Shown piece by piece: positions 41,553-51,933 of a stretch of DNA of 64,000 nucleotides (positions are counted from its first letter, which is position 1; each line of letters opens with the position of its first letter). Origin of the DNA: Trichomonas vaginalis G3 (taxonomy: Eukaryota; Parabasalia; Trichomonadida; Trichomonadidae). The notes under the pieces were generated by a model, which was given only the letters and a program-made list of their open reading frames with translations, was not told the origin of the DNA and searched no databases. The position numbers and the translations under genes are program-made. The DNA lies in the NCBI RefSeq assembly GCF_026262505.1, contig NC_067206.1, positions 2,232,001 through 2,296,000 of the forward strand, written 5' to 3'.

Positions 41553-42911
41553 CTATTTATTATTAGCATAAACCAAAATTCCGGCAATCAATCCAATAAC
41601 AACAGCAAATATATTGATAAGAGAAAACTTCGGTGATAGCGAAGATGGTCCAAGTTTGCTTACAACCTTGGAATATTTGTTCATAACAGCTTTAGGAAGA
41701 GGTGTTGATATAACAGAGTGCATCTTCTTATTTCTTGCTATAACAAGGTCCCATTCCTTCTTTGGAACTCCGATCGGATTTCGAATGAGAAGGGAAATTT
41801 GCCATAAAACACCCCAAACACAAGAATTTGCTTGCTTTTGATTACTTCTATCATACTCAATTATTTTCTTACATAATTCTGTCCTCGAGCAGATCTCTGT
41901 GAATTGAACAGGGTAATTAGAAAGAAAATCAATAAATTTGAGTGAAGTATTATGCAAGAAAGAGTTTGTTGGATGCGTAAACATATCGTTAATAAGCTTT
42001 TCTGTGACGTGAACTGCCTTTGGGAAGAATTGGCCTTGAAATTCTAGGTAAGTTAAAACTATTTCGCATAACGAACGAGAAATTGGCATAAATCTCGGTC
42101 GAGATAGTATAGACTCGCATATTTCAGGAATTCTATCATCAACAAGGAACTGAATTGTTTGCCAAATCGATTCATTTGGATATCTGTAAGATTCTTGATA
42201 TAAAAAGTTAGTGAAATTGGCCATATTGTTGGCATCTTTTTGTATAGATAAGTTTATCATCCGAGTTATCATATTATTGTTAACTATTGCAGCAGCACAT
42301 TGTCTCGCATATCTATCTATAATGCTCTCGAACAAAAGAATTCCATGAAGCGAGAGTACGTTATTATCTGTTATAATATTAGTCAACATCTGAGCAATAT
42401 TAATCTGAGATAGGAAAACCATGACATATGGACTTCTAGAGTTCAACAAGTTCTTCATAAATGTAAATGCTTCGATTAGATCGCAGATTTGGATGATAGA
42501 CTCTATGTAATCTTTGTTAGCAAATTGAGATGAAATTTCATTACTGTTATCTGAAATAATTGATGGCAAAGAGTGGAAATATTGAGGAATTGAAGGCGGA
42601 TGATAGATTTTTATAGTCTTTGGATACTCGATTATGTAGTTTACGAATTTTGTTTCTTTAAATAAGACATTTTTGACAGTGAGATTCGATGAGCAAAGTA
42701 TTGATACTACGGCAGTCATGGTTTTTGAATCTTTTATCTTTTCTTCAAATACCATTGACAAAATCCGATCAAAGTTCTTAACAATGAAAGCCAGAAGATT
42801 AGGATTTGCTTTATTAAGACAACTATAAAAGTCAAAACATTGCAAAACTTCTGTTAAATCTGGCCATTTCTCCTCATTTTCAAGGAGTAGCTCAAGCGAA
42901 AGTTTCTCCAT
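41553..42911 (-). CDS. Helical protein with C-terminal membrane anchor, 452 aa
   Basis: I do not recognise the family with certainty. The protein is alpha-helical throughout with repeat-like spacing (LLAFIVKNFDRILSMVFEEK, IIQICDLIEAFTFMKNLLNS), faintly recalling SAPS/armadillo-type phosphatase-associated proteins. The last ~22 residues are a hydrophobic anchor (SLINIFAVVIGLIAGILVYA) with only a few residues after it. It is thus probably a tail-anchored protein facing the cytosol, on ER, Golgi or hydrogenosome. Gene ends are clear: ATG at 42911, TAA at 41553-41555. The functional label is open. Confidence 0.7.
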   Translation of the reverse strand: MEKLSLELLLENEEKWPDLTEVLQCFDFYSCLNKANPNLLAFIVKNFDRILSMVFEEKIKDSKTMTAVVSILCSSNLTVKNVLFKETKFVNYIIEYPKTIKIYHPPSIPQYFHSLPSIISDNSNEISSQFANKDYIESIIQICDLIEAFTFMKNLLNSRSPYVMVFLSQINIAQMLTNIITDNNVLSLHGILLFESIIDRYARQCAAAIVNNNMITRMINLSIQKDANNMANFTNFLYQESYRYPNESIWQTIQFLVDDRIPEICESILSRPRFMPISRSLCEIVLTYLEFQGQFFPKAVHVTEKLINDMFTHPTNSFLHNTSLKFIDFLSNYPVQFTEICSRTELCKKIIEYDRSNQKQANSCVWGVLWQISLLIRNPIGVPKKEWDLVIARNKKMHSVISTPLPKAVMNKYSKVVSKLGPSSLSPKFSLINIFAVVIGLIAGILVYANNK

Positions 42912-43094
42912 TAATTTTTGGAAATTTCAAGGCCATAAAAGATTTGATGATGTTATGCAACAAATGCATTATACTATAATAAGATCGCATTTTCACCTAT
43001 GAAATTCCATAGAATATTCTTGCAAAAAAAAATCAAGATAGATTTGTGTTGTAAAAATACATTAAAAAATTTAAACTTAAAAAATTTAATTAAT

Positions 43095-45461
43095 TTATAC
43101 TGTCTGTGTAAGAAGGGACTCAGTAAGTGTTTCCTTCTTAACCCAACCTCTCTTGACCATGCAGCACTTAACGATAAATGCAGCGGCAACAACAGCAAGG
43201 ATGATGACACCAGCAGAGACGCCGATAGCGATGTAAAGCTTCTTGTTCTTGCTGTTATCTGGCTTTGGTGTTGCAGATGCTAATGGTGTTGGCTGTGGTG
43301 TTCTGTGTGGGATGCAGATACCTACTGTCTTCTCAACCTTGACACCACCAAATGTCTCAATTGGGTAGTCTGAGCCAACTTGGACGGTGATTCTGGAGCC
43401 AATTCGAGTGTGATCTTCGACGAATGTACCCTCAACTGCTACCTGACCGCAATACAAGATGCTGTTAAGAATTCTTGTTCCCTCAAGAGCCAATTTGTCG
43501 AAATTCTTGACATCATCCCAGAACTGGATCTTTGTCAAGCGGGCATCGTTAGCGAAAACGTTAGCGCTGAATGATCTGAGAACTCCCTTGAACTCAGCTG
43601 TTTCGAGAGTTGGGATGTCGGAGAAGACTCCGTTTGGTATGAATGAAACGTTGGCTGGAACTGTGATGTGTGTAAGAGCTGTGTTGTGGAATGCCTTTGT
43701 TCCGAGGTTTGTCAATCCTTCTGGTAATGTGATTGACTTGAGATTCTTGCAATAGCTGAAAGCATGATCTCTGATTCTTCTAACATTTGGTGGGAATGTG
43801 AATGACTGAAGGTTGCTGCAGTAGAAGAAGCACTGGTTAGGGATAACTCTGATCTTATCTGGGAGTGTAACCTTCTTGAGGCCTGAGCAGAAAATGAATG
43901 TAGCGTTGCCTAAATATGTAAGATTGACGCAATTCTGGAGGTTGACTTCATTAAGGGAAGCGCAGTTACGGAAAGCTTCGTTACCGATGAGCTCGAGCTG
44001 AGCTGGGAATGTAACTCTCTTGAGGGACTTGCAGTTTTCGAAAGCGCCGAGGCAGATGGATTTGGCTTGGATGTTGATCTCAATGAGGCCTGTGCATCCC
44101 TGGAAAGCGTAGTCAGAAATTGTTTCAACATGCTCTGGGAGTGTGATGGACTGGATGGACTTGCAGCCAGCGAAAGCGTGGAGACCGATGTCAATGACGG
44201 ATTTTGGAAATACGACTTCTGTAGCAGAGGATGCGTAGGAGTAGCAGTACTGGCCAATGTACTCAGCACCGTCTGGGATTGTGATCTTTGTCTCGTGGAG
44301 ATCCTGTGGATAAGCCACGATGATCTTTCCGTCCTTTGTCATGAGGAGGTTGTTAACAGACTTGAAGTTAAAGTTTGTCTCGGTGACTGTGATCTTCTTG
44401 AGGTTTCTGAGAGCACCGAAAGCACCTTCTCTGATTGTTGTAACATTGCCCTGAAGGTAGATTTCTGTGATACTTGTGTTCAAGAAGGCGTACTTACCGA
44501 TGTATGTGACACCAATTGGGATGTTGACGGAGGCAAGCTTCTGGGCGTTGTGGAAAACGTAGTCTGGGATCTTTGTCATGCATTCTGGAACGTGGAAAGA
44601 GACAAGGGAAAGAGCGCCTTCAAATACAGAGTCATCGATGGTGAAGTCGTTGTTGTTTGTAATACCCTCAACAGTCTGGAGCTCTATGCATGTTTCGAAG
44701 GCGTGTGGGCCGATGTAACGCAACTTGTCGGAGAGCTTGATTGTATGGAGCTTCAAGCAACCAGCGAAACCGAACTGATTGATTGTGGCAATCTGGGAAG
44801 CATCAAAAGTTGTAAGGCCGCATGCTGAGAAGGAGAAATCATTGATGATGGTGACGTTTTCTGGGAGTGTGAATGTGGCCAAGGAAGAGCAGCCGTCAAA
44901 GAGGTGTGGAGCAATGAATCTAACACTTGGATGAAGGTTGCATGTCTTCAAGGCAATGCAGCTTTGGAAGGTGAAGTTTGAATAGACAAACTTTTTGCCT
45001 TCAATTGGTTGTGTCTGATCGCCTTCGGCATGGTCGAATGTGGCAAGCTTAGGGCAGTTATAGAAGCAGTATTCGCCGAAGTATCTGTTAGTGTTCTTCC
45101 AATAGAATGACTCGAGGTTCTCGCAGGAAGAGAATGCGGCGTAGCCAACAATTTGGACTGAATCTGGAAGAGTAAATGTCTTGAGGGAGTTGCACTGGGC
45201 AAAGGCGTAAGCGCTGATGTTAACGATTGGGGCTTGGATATCAATTTCTGTCATGTTAATGGCACCAGAGAAAGCTTCTCTTGGGATAGCAGTGTATGTT
45301 CCTTTAAGAACGGCTTTGGTAAAATTCTTGATATCTGAGAAGATGCTGTACCATTCATCGGCTGTCCATTCTTCATTAGCTGTTACTGTGACTGTGCCTG
45401 TGGCTCCATCGTACTGAATATCTGCTTTGCAAATTGATGCAGATAAGAGAAGAGAAAGCAT
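43095..45461 (-). CDS. BspA-like leucine-rich repeat surface protein, 788 aa
   Basis: A signal peptide (MLSLLLSASICKA) is followed from ~residue 35 to ~680 by about 25 LRR_5/TpLRR units with the pattern of BspA proteins, for example LKTFTLPDSVQIVGYAAFSS and LQSFTFPPNVRRIRDHAFSY. Next come a Pro/Ser/Thr-rich stem (RTPQPTPLASATPKPDNSK), one membrane segment (~742-764, IAIGVSAGVIILAVVAAAFI) and a ~24-residue cytoplasmic tail. This is the standard type I architecture of trichomonad BspA proteins, which are surface proteins thought to take part in adherence. Codon use favours C/G-ending codons, a sign of high expression. The stop codon overlaps TAAA. Confidence 0.93.
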   Translation of the reverse strand: MLSLLLSASICKADIQYDGATGTVTVTANEEWTADEWYSIFSDIKNFTKAVLKGTYTAIPREAFSGAINMTEIDIQAPIVNISAYAFAQCNSLKTFTLPDSVQIVGYAAFSSCENLESFYWKNTNRYFGEYCFYNCPKLATFDHAEGDQTQPIEGKKFVYSNFTFQSCIALKTCNLHPSVRFIAPHLFDGCSSLATFTLPENVTIINDFSFSACGLTTFDASQIATINQFGFAGCLKLHTIKLSDKLRYIGPHAFETCIELQTVEGITNNNDFTIDDSVFEGALSLVSFHVPECMTKIPDYVFHNAQKLASVNIPIGVTYIGKYAFLNTSITEIYLQGNVTTIREGAFGALRNLKKITVTETNFNFKSVNNLLMTKDGKIIVAYPQDLHETKITIPDGAEYIGQYCYSYASSATEVVFPKSVIDIGLHAFAGCKSIQSITLPEHVETISDYAFQGCTGLIEINIQAKSICLGAFENCKSLKRVTFPAQLELIGNEAFRNCASLNEVNLQNCVNLTYLGNATFIFCSGLKKVTLPDKIRVIPNQCFFYCSNLQSFTFPPNVRRIRDHAFSYCKNLKSITLPEGLTNLGTKAFHNTALTHITVPANVSFIPNGVFSDIPTLETAEFKGVLRSFSANVFANDARLTKIQFWDDVKNFDKLALEGTRILNSILYCGQVAVEGTFVEDHTRIGSRITVQVGSDYPIETFGGVKVEKTVGICIPHRTPQPTPLASATPKPDNSKNKKLYIAIGVSAGVIILAVVAAAFIVKCCMVKRGWVKKETLTESLLTQTV

Positions 45462-46104
45462 TATTTTGGATTAACCGCTTTGACACCGTCAAAACCAGTT
45501 TGGTCTTAGAAATTTGAATAGTTTAGATGACGGTTTTTTGTGATATGTGATATCCGAAAAATATCTTAATATTTTATTATTTTTGAAGACAAGATCTTTT
45601 TAATTTCATCGTTTTGTCTCAAAAAAATAAATTTGAAATGATTGTTATCGAACACATCCTCTTTTTGGAACTAATTAGATAGATGTGTATTTAATTCCGC
45701 AATAGACCAATTCTTAACTGCTTGGCATTTGACTGTCAAATTTCATTTTCTCGCAAGTCTATTGGATTAAAACTCAATCAAATAGTCTAACTCTTAAAAC
45801 AGCTTTTTGCGAAATAATCTTGAAAATTATCTGAAAATGAATCAAATTTGAAATATAGGAATGAACTAAATTGGATCGTGAAGCATTGAATTGATGAGCT
45901 AACTAATGTTTTCTTATCTTATTGTTCATATTGAAAGTTTTTCATAGATAAAAGTGAAATATATTTTCGAAATTAAGAAAAATGAGTCAAATTAGCATTT
46001 TACAATTCAAAAATGTTCATAATTTTAGCCAATATAAATACAATTCACTGAATTTAAAATAAAGATGCTTTATAAATGAAAAAAAAAATTGAAATAGTTA
46101 TTCA
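45462..46104. other. Intergenic region
   Basis: This is the upstream region of the BspA-like gene and the downstream region of the USP-like gene. It is AT-rich. No gene or repeat was recognised. Confidence 0.45.
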
Positions 46105-47355
46105 TTAGCACAATAAACCAATGGTTTTCTCTAATGTTGGAAAGGGGAAATGAGGTTCATCAAATGAAAGAAATTCACTATGTTTATATAAAAATGCCTG
46201 AGGGACATCATTTGTTATTCCATCTGTAAGATAATTAAGTATCTCATGGAATTGTTTCTTTTCTATTGTGCATCCTTGAATAATTTGCCATATTTGATTA
46301 CAATTTTCATCATATGCAGCTAAATAGTAGGATTTTTTATCTTTGTTATATACTAAAATAGACTGTAAAATATAATTTTGGGTTTGCCTGCCACAAGTAA
46401 GTTTAATATTTTGGGAAAATTTAACTAGGCCGGATTGCTCTTCACCGTAAGTAATTGTAACAAATAAGAATGGGGATAGTGATTCATTATCAGGCAAGTT
46501 GTTAATAATGTGCTGTTGAATTGATGCTTTACTTGTTACAAGAATATCTAAAAAAGGAACGGATTCATTGTTAACTTTGACTCCGAAATACTTGTCCGAA
46601 AACTCTTTGATCTGCTTACCCACAAGAATCAATAAATCAGAAAAGGTATGAATTGATTTTTCACATGTTAATTGACAATAAGATACAAAATCGTTGATGC
46701 TGCAATCGCCATCGGCAATACTATATAGAACGTTACTAAGATGATATAAGAAAGGAGTTTGTTTTTGTTTTTTAAAGTAACCGCGTAAAATTGGCGACCT
46801 ATTAATCATTTCAACAAAACAGCAATACATGGAGTTGCTAACATTGTAATTAGCAATTCCTTTTAATTTGAAAATGCCAACCTGAGAAATTGGTGCAGCT
46901 TGAACAACAGACGGAACTACTGCATATGAAATAAAATCTGGTTTGAACAATGGATCATAACTAAAATTATATTTAAATTCGAATGATTTTTTTTCGATAT
47001 TCGATGAAATATCTGTATAAACTGAAGGGAATTCTAAATGGTATTCTGATAAGCTCTTTGAAAATATTAAGTCACGCGTAATTTCCCGATTAACTTCTCC
47101 AATTTTAGCTTTTAATATAGCATGTAGTATAACATTCTTGACAATTCCATTCAGCCCTATGGTTGCCACTAAAACGTCTTTTTCATTGTCGCTCTTTTCT
47201 TTTAAAATTATATAAAAATCATCCCAATTTTCATTTTCGATCGGAACTTTTCCTGAATCTGATATCATTGCTGTTAGAGTATTGAATGAACCATCACATT
47301 TGAATTTTATAGACTTTTGCAGTCTTTTCTGGTTCAATTCTCTCCTGTCTGTCAT
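46105..47355 (-). CDS. USP-fold protein, probably inactive deubiquitinase, 416 aa
   Basis: The C-terminal ~255 residues follow the ubiquitin-specific protease (C19) plan. GIANYNVSNSMYCCFVEMI (166-184) stands where active enzymes have GLxNxGNTCYMNSxLQ. YILQSILVYNKDKKSYYLAA stands where they have the strand pair ending in GHYxAY, followed by IWQIIQG for the usual WYxFDD. In this alignment the catalytic Cys is Asn174 and the catalytic His is Tyr343, so the protein is probably a pseudo-enzyme that binds rather than cuts ubiquitin. The N-terminal ~160 residues are beta-rich and unassigned. TCATATTTT just before the ATG is initiator-like. The homology is remote, and the main risk is misalignment. 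Confidence 0.6.
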   Translation of the reverse strand: MTDRRELNQKRLQKSIKFKCDGSFNTLTAMISDSGKVPIENENWDDFYIILKEKSDNEKDVLVATIGLNGIVKNVILHAILKAKIGEVNREITRDLIFSKSLSEYHLEFPSVYTDISSNIEKKSFEFKYNFSYDPLFKPDFISYAVVPSVVQAAPISQVGIFKLKGIANYNVSNSMYCCFVEMINRSPILRGYFKKQKQTPFLYHLSNVLYSIADGDCSINDFVSYCQLTCEKSIHTFSDLLILVGKQIKEFSDKYFGVKVNNESVPFLDILVTSKASIQQHIINNLPDNESLSPFLFVTITYGEEQSGLVKFSQNIKLTCGRQTQNYILQSILVYNKDKKSYYLAAYDENCNQIWQIIQGCTIEKKQFHEILNYLTDGITNDVPQAFLYKHSEFLSFDEPHFPFPTLEKTIGLLC

Positions 47356-48094
47356 AAAATATGATCAGCAAAGTATTATAGAAAAAATTGTTTTCAGATC
47401 GCAGAGCAAAGTAGTTCATATAACTTCTACCTCAATGTTGAAAGTTTCAATATTCTCATTATTATTGTACAAGAAATGATACTAATGAGACTAAGTTTTG
47501 ATTGAATATGGGTAGTATTTATAGGAAGAAGAACAAAAGAAAAAAGATTTATAGATTTATTATATAAGACTTTTATCCACACAAATATTATCAAACATTG
47601 TGGTAATACGGCATAATTATTAAACGTTCCCTCTCTGAGTACAAAAGAGAATAAATATTCGTGCAATTGCAATTCATGTGTTTTCTGTTTGTAGACTCAA
47701 GTTCAAATTACAATAAAACGTTCGATCATATATATTGGAATTTAATAAAGCATCGATAGCTGTTAATTTGGAGTTCTATATGAATCACTAAACTGGGCAA
47801 TTTGAATCAGCTGATGTACGATTCTTGTTCGATCTATGATAGTCGAATTCGCACAATCGATATCAAAAGTGACAAAATTTGATGAATTGTTAGTTTATTT
47901 TTCTAACACCACAACTAATTATACATTTTTGGATATATAAGATATTGCATGAAAAAATTTTCGAAATTTTCCATATATGAGGTGAAGTAATGCCGATAGG
48001 TCAACGATGCGTCGAAATTTTGAAGATACATTGAAAATTGAAAACTAAGAGGCTACTTGATAGTGAATTCGAATTGATGAGATATTTGTTCGAT
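47356..48094. other. Divergent intergenic region
   Basis: This region separates the USP-like gene from PGK. No gene is visible; short open frames on the minus strand here are AT-rich and unconvincing. Confidence 0.45.
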
Positions 48095-48107
48095 TCACTT
48101 TGCAGAA
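48095..48107 (+). promoter_or_regulatory. Initiator element of the PGK gene
   Basis: TCACTTTGCAGAA lies directly before the ATG, with a putative +1 A at 48097 and an 11-nt leader. It fits the trichomonad initiator TCA+1YT. Confidence 0.6.
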
Positions 48108-49367
48108 ATGTTAGGCAACAAGCTTACACTTCACGACCTTACAGAGAAAGATCTCGCCGGCAAGCGCATTGTTATGCGTGTTGACTTCAACGTACCATTC
48201 GGCAAGGATGGCAAGATTGCTAACAACCAAAGAATTGAAGCTACAATTCCAACAATCAAGGAAGTTTTCGCCAAGGGTGCTAACTCCATCACACTCCTTT
48301 CCCACCTTGGCCGTCCAAATGGTCATGTTACAAAGGAAACACTCGCCCCAGTTGCTCAACGCCTTGAGGAACTCATCGGCATGAAGGTTACCTTCGTCAA
48401 GGACTGTGTTGGCCCAGAAGTCCATGCAGTTTGCGATCGCCCAGCTAAGGGCGCTCTCATCCTTCTTGAAAACGTCAGATTCCACTACGAAGAAGAAGGC
48501 GCTCGCGTCAACGAAGATGGCTCCAAGACAAAGCCAACAAAGGAGGAACTCGACAAGTTCTACGCCGAACTTACATCCCTTGGTGATATCTACATCAACG
48601 ATGCTTTCGGCACAGCTCACCGTGGCCACGCTTCCATGGCTCACGTCAACCTTCCAATCCGTGCTGCTGGTAACCTCATCAAGAAGGAACTCGATGCTTT
48701 CGTTCCAGTTCTTGAGAAGCCAGTCCGCCCACTCCTCTCCATCCTCGGTGGTGGCAAGGTTACAGATAAGATCAAACTTATCGAAAACCTTCTCGACAAG
48801 GTCGATGAGATGATCATCACAGGTGGTATGGCCTTCACATTCCTTAAGGTCTCCCAGAACGTCCAGATCGGCAAGTCCATCTTCGATGAGGAAGGCGCTA
48901 AGATTGTCAACCAACTCCTCGAGAAGGCTAAGGCTAAGAACGTTAAGATCCACCTTCCATCCGATTTCAAGATCGCTGATGCTTTCAAGGCTGATGCTAA
49001 CACAAAGATCGTTACACTCGAAGAGGGCATCCCAGAGGGCTGGATGGGTCTCGATATCGGTCCAAAGACAATCAAGGAATTCCAGGAAACAGTTCTCCGC
49101 GCTAAGACACTCGTTTGGAACGGCCCAGCTGGTGTTTATGAGTTCGAGGCTTTCCAGGCTGGTACACGCGGCATCCTTGATGCTGTTGCTCAGGCTACAG
49201 CTAATGGCGCTCTCACAGTTATCGGTGGTGGTGACTGCGCTGCCTGCGCCATGAAGTGGGGCTACACAGAGAAGATCTCCCACATCTCAACAGGTGGTGG
49301 TGCTTCCCTTGAACTCCTTGAAGGCCGCCCAATGCCAGGCCTTCTCGCCCTTTCTGATAAGCAGTAA
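48108..49367 (+). CDS. PGK: Phosphoglycerate kinase, 419 aa
   Basis: This glycolytic enzyme transfers phosphate from 1,3-bisphosphoglycerate to ADP, one of the ATP-forming steps on which these microaerophiles depend. The PGK signature RIVMRVDFNVPF (residues ~19-30), the substrate loop LLSHLGRPNG, DAFGTAHRGHASM, the hinge region, and the nucleotide-site motifs GGGDCAACAM and STGGGASLELLEGR are all present. The length is normal for the family. There is no organelle presequence, so it is cytosolic. Codons end strongly in C or G, which also creates a 390-codon open frame on the other strand that is not a gene. The stop is within TAAAA. Confidence 0.97.
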   Translation: MLGNKLTLHDLTEKDLAGKRIVMRVDFNVPFGKDGKIANNQRIEATIPTIKEVFAKGANSITLLSHLGRPNGHVTKETLAPVAQRLEELIGMKVTFVKDCVGPEVHAVCDRPAKGALILLENVRFHYEEEGARVNEDGSKTKPTKEELDKFYAELTSLGDIYINDAFGTAHRGHASMAHVNLPIRAAGNLIKKELDAFVPVLEKPVRPLLSILGGGKVTDKIKLIENLLDKVDEMIITGGMAFTFLKVSQNVQIGKSIFDEEGAKIVNQLLEKAKAKNVKIHLPSDFKIADAFKADANTKIVTLEEGIPEGWMGLDIGPKTIKEFQETVLRAKTLVWNGPAGVYEFEAFQAGTRGILDAVAQATANGALTVIGGGDCAACAMKWGYTEKISHISTGGGASLELLEGRPMPGLLALSDKQ

Positions 49368-49455
49368 AATTTGCCTTTCCCTTTCGTTTTTTTGTAATTG
49401 CTCAAAAATAATTTTTTTTATTTCAATTTTTTGTAAAAGAAAAATAATTGACTAA

Positions 49456-50322
49456 ATGCATCCTGAGCCAGATTTCCCAAATTCTAAACCTATACCATCT
49501 GGAATTAGTCCATTAAAGGTCAATAGGATATTTTTTGGTTTTAACAAGAATAATTTCGAATTCTACGGAGATACTTTAAATCATTATTCGATAATTTACA
49601 CAGGCGATAATCTCAAACTAAATATTAATGATCAAAGTGCTTCATTGACTTCAAAGTATCTTGATTATAACACTTCTTCCAAAAATTCCTGCTATTTAAA
49701 CTATAATGAAAACGATTTGAAACTCAGCCTCGGTCTTGGATATTCTAGCGCGCGATTACTATTTGATAAAGATTATGGACACCTAATAACCTCATGGGAT
49801 ATCGGATTAGGCAAAAATCGATATGTTAAATCAGTCATTACGCGCAAAAATCCACGTATTCAATTTGGATATCATTATTCTCCTCTATGCAACTCTCTGT
49901 TTTTCGGTATTGAACAAAAATTAGTGAAATTTCAAACTTGTTTAACATTACCAAAATTTTTAACTTTTATTAATCCATCATATATTGTATTAAAACTTAG
50001 GACACCTGCAGGAAATGCTTCGGTTGGCTTTTCAACGATTGATAAGCCAAATACATTTTATAACTTCTTTAGATTAAGCAAGTCTATAGCCAATACTAAA
50101 TTCTTCTTTTGTATAGGGACTCAGAACTCTATAGCAGCAGGAGGATCTACTAAATTCATGCAAGGGAGGTTGCAAACAAAATTATATACGGTAAGCAAAA
50201 ACCTTATCGCAAATGTAAGGTATCAGATTGGAACACAAGCTATTGTTATTGGAAATGTTGGCTTCGATATTCCTAAGCGCCAATTGAACTACGCATTAGG
50301 AATAAAATGTTTTCTAAACTGA
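49456..50322 (+). CDS. Candidate outer-membrane beta-barrel (porin-3/Tom40/VDAC-like), 288 aa
   Basis: The protein has alternating polar/hydrophobic strands with many aromatic residues and glycine turns from ~residue 25 to the end, and no helical membrane segment or signal peptide. The last strand, QLNYALGIKCFLN, fits the beta-signal of mitochondrial barrels (polar-x-Gly-x-x-hydrophobic-x-hydrophobic). The length (~290) is that of VDAC/Tom40 barrels, and a short Pro-rich N-terminus (PEPDFPNSKPIPSG) precedes the strands. The most likely site is the hydrogenosomal outer membrane, as import pore or metabolite channel. Sequence identity to known members is too low for me to choose between Tom40 and porin. 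Confidence 0.6.
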   Translation: MHPEPDFPNSKPIPSGISPLKVNRIFFGFNKNNFEFYGDTLNHYSIIYTGDNLKLNINDQSASLTSKYLDYNTSSKNSCYLNYNENDLKLSLGLGYSSARLLFDKDYGHLITSWDIGLGKNRYVKSVITRKNPRIQFGYHYSPLCNSLFFGIEQKLVKFQTCLTLPKFLTFINPSYIVLKLRTPAGNASVGFSTIDKPNTFYNFFRLSKSIANTKFFFCIGTQNSIAAGGSTKFMQGRLQTKLYTVSKNLIANVRYQIGTQAIVIGNVGFDIPKRQLNYALGIKCFLN

Positions 50323-50924
50323 TGTAAATGCTAATGTAATTAGCTTTATATAAAAATTGTATTATAAATAGCTTACAGAATAATATATTTTGAATAAACG
50401 CGAGAAAAATATTTGAAGTTTCACTCTCTTATTTGATTTCATATGTTAAATGGTAATTAAAATCTTAATAACAGATAGACAGTTGAATCGAAGATTGAAG
50501 CGATGTTCGGGCTTGTTATGCATTCAAAATTGCGATTGTTTGTAAGTAAAAAACTGACAATGAAATGGATGATTTTCAAAAATGGCATGGACATAAATTA
50601 GTTCAAGTATTTTAATATAAGAAAAAATACCCTAAATTTTATCAATTCTCTCAAATTATCTTTAAAGGAATTTGAAAATATGATATTATATATTTCAATA
50701 AGATTGATGAACTTTATGATTTTCGCTCTTCCATTTTGAATGAAAAAGTGAAATAGGATTGAGAGGGGTTAATTCAGAGAGGAAACCATAACAAGGTATA
50801 ATATATTATAAACTGCAATATTAATCAGATATTTCGGTTAATATCAAACCGCTATCTGTTCTCAATATTTGAATGCAATCAAAATATTGAGAACTATTCA
50901 ATAAACTTGAAAGCATATACTCGA
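50323..50924. other. Intergenic region
   Basis: This is AT-rich DNA. ATTGAGAGG occurs at 50758-50766. No gene was seen. Confidence 0.45.
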
Positions 50925-51407
50925 ATGTGTCCAGAAATTGATAACGAAGTAGATACAGAGCTTTATGATTTAGAGAACCCCTACGCTGATTTCTGCTATC
51001 ATTCAGATATCGAATGCGATTACACTATTCCAACTCCAGATTTCTTTTCTCAAGTTTTAGGCTTTAATGTACCTTCACCAGTATCAGAATCAAATCAGAA
51101 ATACACATATACACTAAAGAATGGTCAAGTGCTCGAGTTGGATCATCCTTTGCCAGACGGTTTCCCTATTGATATGATTAGCTCTGAAGAGCCATCAGTT
51201 CAATCCATCCCGCAAATCGAATACGGAAGAGATTGTTCTTCGATGAAAGAAGTCGTAATGTATGCCGCATGTGCTGCCTTACCAATATCTGGTTTGATAA
51301 TGTATTTATTTACTTACAAGAAGAATCCGAAGGTAGCAGAGCGTATTCGTAATGTTACTCTTTCCTCATTTGTCACATGGGGAACTGTTTTATTGCTTCT
51401 TTTATAA
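50925..51407 (+). CDS. Small membrane protein with two C-terminal helices, 160 aa
   Basis: I do not recognise this family. The first ~105 residues are acidic and soluble (EIDNEVDTELYDLENPYADF). They are followed by two hydrophobic segments, VVMYAACAALPISGLIMYLF (~110-129) and VTLSSFVTWGTVLLLLL at the very end, joined by a basic loop (TYKKNPKVAERIRN). The positive loop suggests that it faces the cytosol; without a signal peptide the N-terminal domain would be cytosolic as well. A TTG-started extension is open upstream, but the first ATG is at 50925. The protein looks real because composition and codon use change sharply at its ends. Confidence 0.65.
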   Translation: MCPEIDNEVDTELYDLENPYADFCYHSDIECDYTIPTPDFFSQVLGFNVPSPVSESNQKYTYTLKNGQVLELDHPLPDGFPIDMISSEEPSVQSIPQIEYGRDCSSMKEVVMYAACAALPISGLIMYLFTYKKNPKVAERIRNVTLSSFVTWGTVLLLLL

Positions 51408-51933
51408 GAAAGAAATTTTATATTTCATTTGTTTGTTTGAAATTTCTTCATTTATAGATCTAAATGTTTGTTTTATTCATTGTTTATAAATTGAAGGAGC
51501 CAATTTCTTTGATATGACATACTATTGCCATAAAAATTTGATACATTATTCAAAAATAATTCTTGAAAATTCGATTAGATATATCATGCACTATAAAATT
51601 ACAGATAAAAATAATTCAATATTGCCTTAAAAACCTTTTCAAAAAGTGAAAATGTGTTGAGGAGTTCGAAATTTTTGAGGGTTTGGTTCTGAAATTAAAA
51701 ACGACAAAAATAAATATTTTAAATAATTATTCTTATTACATATGGAACCATAAAAATTTTTGGATACTAGCGTTTTTTACAACTCTCAAAAATTGAATAT
51801 CATTTAAAATATTTCATCATCTATTTTTACTAATCTTGTTGTATAATCAGAATTATTAAATTTCATATATAATATCAATTGTTCAAATTTCAAATGATTT
51901 TGACCATTCATCTCATAATTTTGAAACCAATTA
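51408..51933. other. Intergenic region left of element 2
   Basis: No gene is visible. The complement of TTCAATTTTTGAGAG lies at 51783-51797. Confidence 0.45.

Noticed and set aside
44067-44828. 253-codon open frame on the plus strand across the BspA-like gene
   Set aside because: It is antisense to a repeated, codon-biased gene; the repeated Cys/Asp pattern mirrors the LRR units.
48111-49283. 390-codon open frame on the minus strand across the PGK gene
   Set aside because: It is a by-product of the C/G-ending codon bias of PGK; its composition has no protein character and PGK is certain.
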